From Saccharospirillum sp965652395 (GTDB taxonomy: Bacteria > Pseudomonadota > Gammaproteobacteria > Pseudomonadales > Natronospirillaceae), in NCBI GenBank assembly GCA_965652395.1, contig CBFGUW010000005.1, positions 97,259-161,258 of the forward strand: 64,000 nucleotides of DNA, in the 5' to 3' direction. This document shows, in pieces, positions 61,283-64,000 of this stretch. The translations under genes were made by a program, and so were the position numbers. The notes beneath the pieces are model-generated. The model did not search any database and was not told where the DNA came from. It saw only the letters and a list, made by a program, of their open reading frames with translations. Every line of letters begins with the position of its first letter. The first letter of the stretch is position 1.

Positions 61283-62617
61283 TCAGGCGAACTGTTCTTC
61301 CTCGGTGGAACCTGTCAGAGCGGTCACGGATGAAGCGCCACCCTGAATGACATTGGTCATGTCATCGAAATAGCCAGTACCCACTTCCTGCTGGTGCGCC
61401 ACAAAGGTGTAACCCTTCTCGGCATCGCGGAACTCCTGCTCCTGCAGCTCAACATAGGCCGTCATATCACGGCGTGCATAGGCATGCGCCAGGTTGAACA
61501 TCGAATTCCACATGTTATGAATGCCCGCCAGCGTAATGAACTGGAACTTATAGCCCATCGCCGACAGCTCAGTCTGGAACTTCGCAATGGTCGCGTCGTC
61601 CAGGTTCTTCTTCCAGTTGAAAGAAGGCGAACAGTTATAGGCCAGCAACTGGTCTGGGTATTCCTTGCGAATCGCCTCCGCAAACTTACGGGCCTCTTCC
61701 AGGTTCGGCGTCGCCGTCTCGCACCACAGCAGGTCCGCATAAGGCGCATAGGCCAGGCCGCGTGAAATCGCCTGATCAATACCCGCCTTCACCCGGTAAA
61801 AACCTTCAGCCGTACGGTCACCGGTCAGGAAAGGCGCATCGTAAGGGTCGCAATCCGACGTCATCAGGTCCGCCGCGTTCGCATCGGTCCGCGCCAGCAG
61901 AATGGTCGGTACACCTTCCACATCCGCCGCCAAACGAGCCGCCGTCAGCTTCTGTACCGCTTCCTGAGTCGGCACCAGCACCTTGCCACCCATGTGGCCG
62001 CACTTCTTAACAGAGGCCAACTGGTCTTCGAAATGCACACCGGAAGCCCCGGCGCGGATCATGTTTTTCATCAGTTCATAAGCGTTCAATACACCGCCGA
62101 AACCGGCTTCGGCATCCGCCACGATGGGCGCGAAATAGTCGATGAAATCCGCATCGCCCGGGTTTTTACCGGTTTTCCACTGAATCTGGTCGGCACGCTC
62201 AAAAGCATTGTTGATGCGGCGCACCACGGTCGGTACAGAATCCACCGCATAAAGAGACTGGTCTGGGTACATGGTCTCGCTGCTGTTGTTATCCGCCGCG
62301 ACCTGCCAACCCGAGAGGTAAATGGCCTGGATACCCGCCTTCACCTGTTGTACCGCCTGGCCGCCGGTCAGAGCGCCCATGGCGTTGACGAAATCTTTCT
62401 CCGGGCGGAACGCCGGGCGGCCGCCTTCGTTGATCAGCTGCCACAGCTTCTCGGCACCGCGGGTGGCGATGGTGTTGTCACGCTTCAGGGAACCACGCAG
62501 GCGGACGACATCTTCGGCACTGTAGGTGCGCTTCACATTGCTCCATCGTGGGTTGATGTCCCAGTCTTTCTGGATGGCTTCGATTTCAGCCTGGCGGTTG
62601 TAGTGTCCGGTAGTCAT
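61283..62617 (-). CDS. aceA: isocitrate lyase
   Basis: 444 residues; the ATG at 62617 has GAGGA upstream. Catalytic signature KKCGHMGGKVLVPTQEAV with the active cysteine, AIYLSGWQVAADNNSS, HFEDQLASVKKCG and LLARTDANAADLMTSDCDPY all match the bacterial enzyme, and the length is normal. It cleaves isocitrate to glyoxylate and succinate in the glyoxylate shunt, for growth on acetate or fatty acids. Malate synthase is not in the window. The divergent LysR gene may regulate it. Confidence 0.97.
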   Translation of the reverse strand: MTTGHYNRQAEIEAIQKDWDINPRWSNVKRTYSAEDVVRLRGSLKRDNTIATRGAEKLWQLINEGGRPAFRPEKDFVNAMGALTGGQAVQQVKAGIQAIYLSGWQVAADNNSSETMYPDQSLYAVDSVPTVVRRINNAFERADQIQWKTGKNPGDADFIDYFAPIVADAEAGFGGVLNAYELMKNMIRAGASGVHFEDQLASVKKCGHMGGKVLVPTQEAVQKLTAARLAADVEGVPTILLARTDANAADLMTSDCDPYDAPFLTGDRTAEGFYRVKAGIDQAISRGLAYAPYADLLWCETATPNLEEARKFAEAIRKEYPDQLLAYNCSPSFNWKKNLDDATIAKFQTELSAMGYKFQFITLAGIHNMWNSMFNLAHAYARRDMTAYVELQEQEFRDAEKGYTFVAHQQEVGTGYFDDMTNVIQGGASSVTALTGSTEEEQFA

Positions 62618-62822
62618 GGCGTTGTCCTCTAGTTGTGATAGCGGTGGTCCGCTTTTTATTTCGTCTGCTGCGGGGCTTGCGTTGCGCCCCTTACGACCAT
62701 GACTTCACCTTAAAACTAGCGTTTGGATTTGACCAATTTATAGTTATTATTTTCAGTATTCATGTGGTGAATGATGGGTGAGGCCGTTATCATGGCCCAA
62801 AACCGAACCTGGGAGGGCGGCC
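62618..62822. promoter_or_regulatory. divergent aceA/lysR promoter region
   Basis: 205 bp between two divergent genes, with an AT-rich centre (TTTATAGTTATTATTTTCAG). This is the usual arrangement for a LysR-type regulator and its target. No single operator can be fixed by eye. Confidence 0.45.
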
Positions 62823-63776
62823 ATGCAACTCAGCCGTATCGATATGAACCTGCTGGTGTACCTCAATGTACTGCTGCGCGAGCGAAGCGTCACCCGCGCG
62901 GCGGACCAGTTGGGCATCAGTCAACCCGCCATGAGCAACGGCCTGCGCCGGTTGCGAACCCTGTTCGACGACCCGCTGCTCATCCGCACCAGCGAAGGCA
63001 TGACCCCCACCGAGCGGGCCAGCCAGTTGGAACCCATGCTGCGCACCGTGCTGCAGGAAATCGAACGGGCCGTGCAACCGCGTGCCGAGTTCGATGCGGC
63101 GGGCAGTAGCCGGGTGTTTCGCATCATGGTCAGTGACTATGCCGAATCGACCCTCATACCGCCCTTATTGCGCCGGTTGCGCGAAGCGGCGCCCAATCTG
63201 ATTCTGGACCTGATGACCCCCAGCGACGTCAGCTTTCTGGATGTGGAACAGGGCAAGGTCGATATGGTCATCAACCGCTTCGACGACATTCCCCAGTCGT
63301 TCCACCAAACCACAGTATGGCGGGATGAGTTTTGCTGCATGGTCAGTGTCGATAACCCCATTCTGGATAACTTCAGCCTGAAAAATTACCTCAAGGCGCA
63401 GCATGTTTGGGTGAGTAAAACCGGCTATGGCGTGGGGGTTGGGGTGAACCCGGGCGACGTGCAGCGCTTGGGTTGGGTTGATGAGGTGTTGGGGCAGCTT
63501 GGGAAGAAACGCCGCATCACGGTGTTCACCCGTCACTACCAGGCAGCCATGTTGTTGGCCGAACAAAACGACTTGGTGGTGACCATCCCGTCGCGGGCGG
63601 CTTTATTGCAGGCCCATAATGATCGGCTGGCGGTAAAAGCGCCGCCGTTCGAGATTCCCGCCATTCAATTGAAAATGGTGTGGAGCCCGCTGTTGCATCA
63701 GGACCCGGCACACCGTTGGATGCGTCGGTTGATTAGTGAAGTGGCTGAGGAAGTGCCCGCGCCTGAGTTTTTGTAG
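62823..63776 (+). CDS. LysR family transcriptional regulator
   Basis: 317 residues; the ATG at 62823 has GGGAGGG upstream (62811-62817). The winged helix-turn-helix opens MNLLVYLNVLLRERSVTRAA and DQLGISQPAMSNGLRRLRTL; the effector domain follows (FRIMVSDYAESTLIPPLLRR). It resembles the NodD/LinR-like subgroup. The ligand is unknown; the likely target is the adjacent aceA. Confidence 0.92.
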   Translation: MQLSRIDMNLLVYLNVLLRERSVTRAADQLGISQPAMSNGLRRLRTLFDDPLLIRTSEGMTPTERASQLEPMLRTVLQEIERAVQPRAEFDAAGSSRVFRIMVSDYAESTLIPPLLRRLREAAPNLILDLMTPSDVSFLDVEQGKVDMVINRFDDIPQSFHQTTVWRDEFCCMVSVDNPILDNFSLKNYLKAQHVWVSKTGYGVGVGVNPGDVQRLGWVDEVLGQLGKKRRITVFTRHYQAAMLLAEQNDLVVTIPSRAALLQAHNDRLAVKAPPFEIPAIQLKMVWSPLLHQDPAHRWMRRLISEVAEEVPAPEFL

Positions 63777-63783
63777 TGCCTCA

Positions 63784-63962
63784 AGTTTCGGGGTTCGCTG
63801 GCAAGGACTAGCATCGGATGCCTGGTTAGCCCATCAAGGGTGGTCCGCAGCATGGATGCTGCGGTCCAGGCCCCATGGATGGGTTCACGCCGACCCTTGA
63901 GGGGCTAACCAGGTAGCCGGTGCGTACGATTGGCAACGTTTTGAACAGCGAACTCCGAAACT
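63784..63962. repeat. nested-palindrome (MITE-like) element, copy 4
   Basis: 179 bp, exactly the length of copy 1 but in reverse orientation. End repeats AGTTTCGGGGTTCGCTG and CAGCGAACTCCGAAACT are near-perfect inverted repeats of 17 bp. Arms CTGGTTAGCC and GGCTAACCAG pair, with core GGTGGTCCGCAGCATGGATG, TGCTGCGG and CCCATGGATGGGTTCACGCC. It fills the space after the LysR gene; the last 40 bp of the window show nothing else. Confidence 0.88.
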
Positions 63963-64000
63963 TGGTGCGCCGAGCAAAGCTCAGGCGCAGAGGAAGTTAT

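Overview
The window looks like a chromosomal segment of a gammaproteobacterium, probably a marine or halophilic, Oceanospirillales-like one. The assignment rests on overall gene style, the I-F-type CRISPR repeats, RimO, HupE, isocitrate lyase and several GGDEF/EAL proteins; it is an inference, not a species call. There is a housekeeping backbone (about 1-4.2, 22-31.4, 43.4-52.8 and 59.7-64 kb) interrupted by three accessory blocks.

Block 1 (about 4.4-21.8 kb) is a CRISPR/defence/toxin island. It holds a 30-repeat array with leader and cas6f (minus strand), a divergent six-gene Cmr operon (type III-B: cmr1, cas10, cmr3, cmr4, cmr5, cmr6) that ends with a small two-helix membrane protein, and a second array of 35 repeats with a matching leader. 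After these come a fused nucleotidyltransferase-HEPN protein, a DUF1911-type (PoNi-like) immunity gene and a 1001-aa PoNe-like nuclease toxin. The repeats and Cas6f are type I-F, while the effector complex is type III-B; no cas1, cas2, cas3 or csy1-3 is present. The Cas10 lacks an N-terminal HD domain but keeps GGDD. Two nearly identical 60-bp direct repeats lie at the two edges of the island.

Block 2 (about 31.5-43.4 kb) is a Fur-box-preceded NIS siderophore operon: three IucA/IucC synthetases, a PLP decarboxylase, an MFS exporter and a periplasmic iron-siderophore binding protein. The order matches the achromobactin acsD-acsE-yhcA-acsC-acsA-cbrA layout but lacks acsF, acsB and cbrBCD. A RraA-like protein, an Asp/Glu racemase, a GNAT acetyltransferase and a DUF6506-like protein follow.

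Block 3 (about 52.8-59.7 kb) is AT-rich. It has two related small exported proteins, a RAYT transposase with two broken relatives and their end repeats, a HEPN-motif protein, two unrecognised genes, a four-helix membrane protein and a ComEC-like metallo-beta-lactamase-fold protein. The last two are tightly coupled and look like a candidate defence or signalling unit.

The backbone carries a DJ-1/PfpI protein, a ribbon-helix-helix protein, an HI0933 flavoprotein, rimO beside a PheRS-like single-chain ligase, a histidine kinase/response regulator/HDOD set, two further GGDEF-EAL proteins (one overlapping a Tat-exported solute-binding protein), an apyrase, a secreted lipase-like hydrolase, a cardiolipin synthase, HupE, isocitrate lyase and a divergent LysR regulator. 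A family of about 180-bp nested-palindrome elements (four copies, around 36.1, 41.2, 61.1 and 63.9 kb) is dispersed between genes, with arms that differ between copies but stay self-complementary. No tRNA or rRNA gene was recognised.
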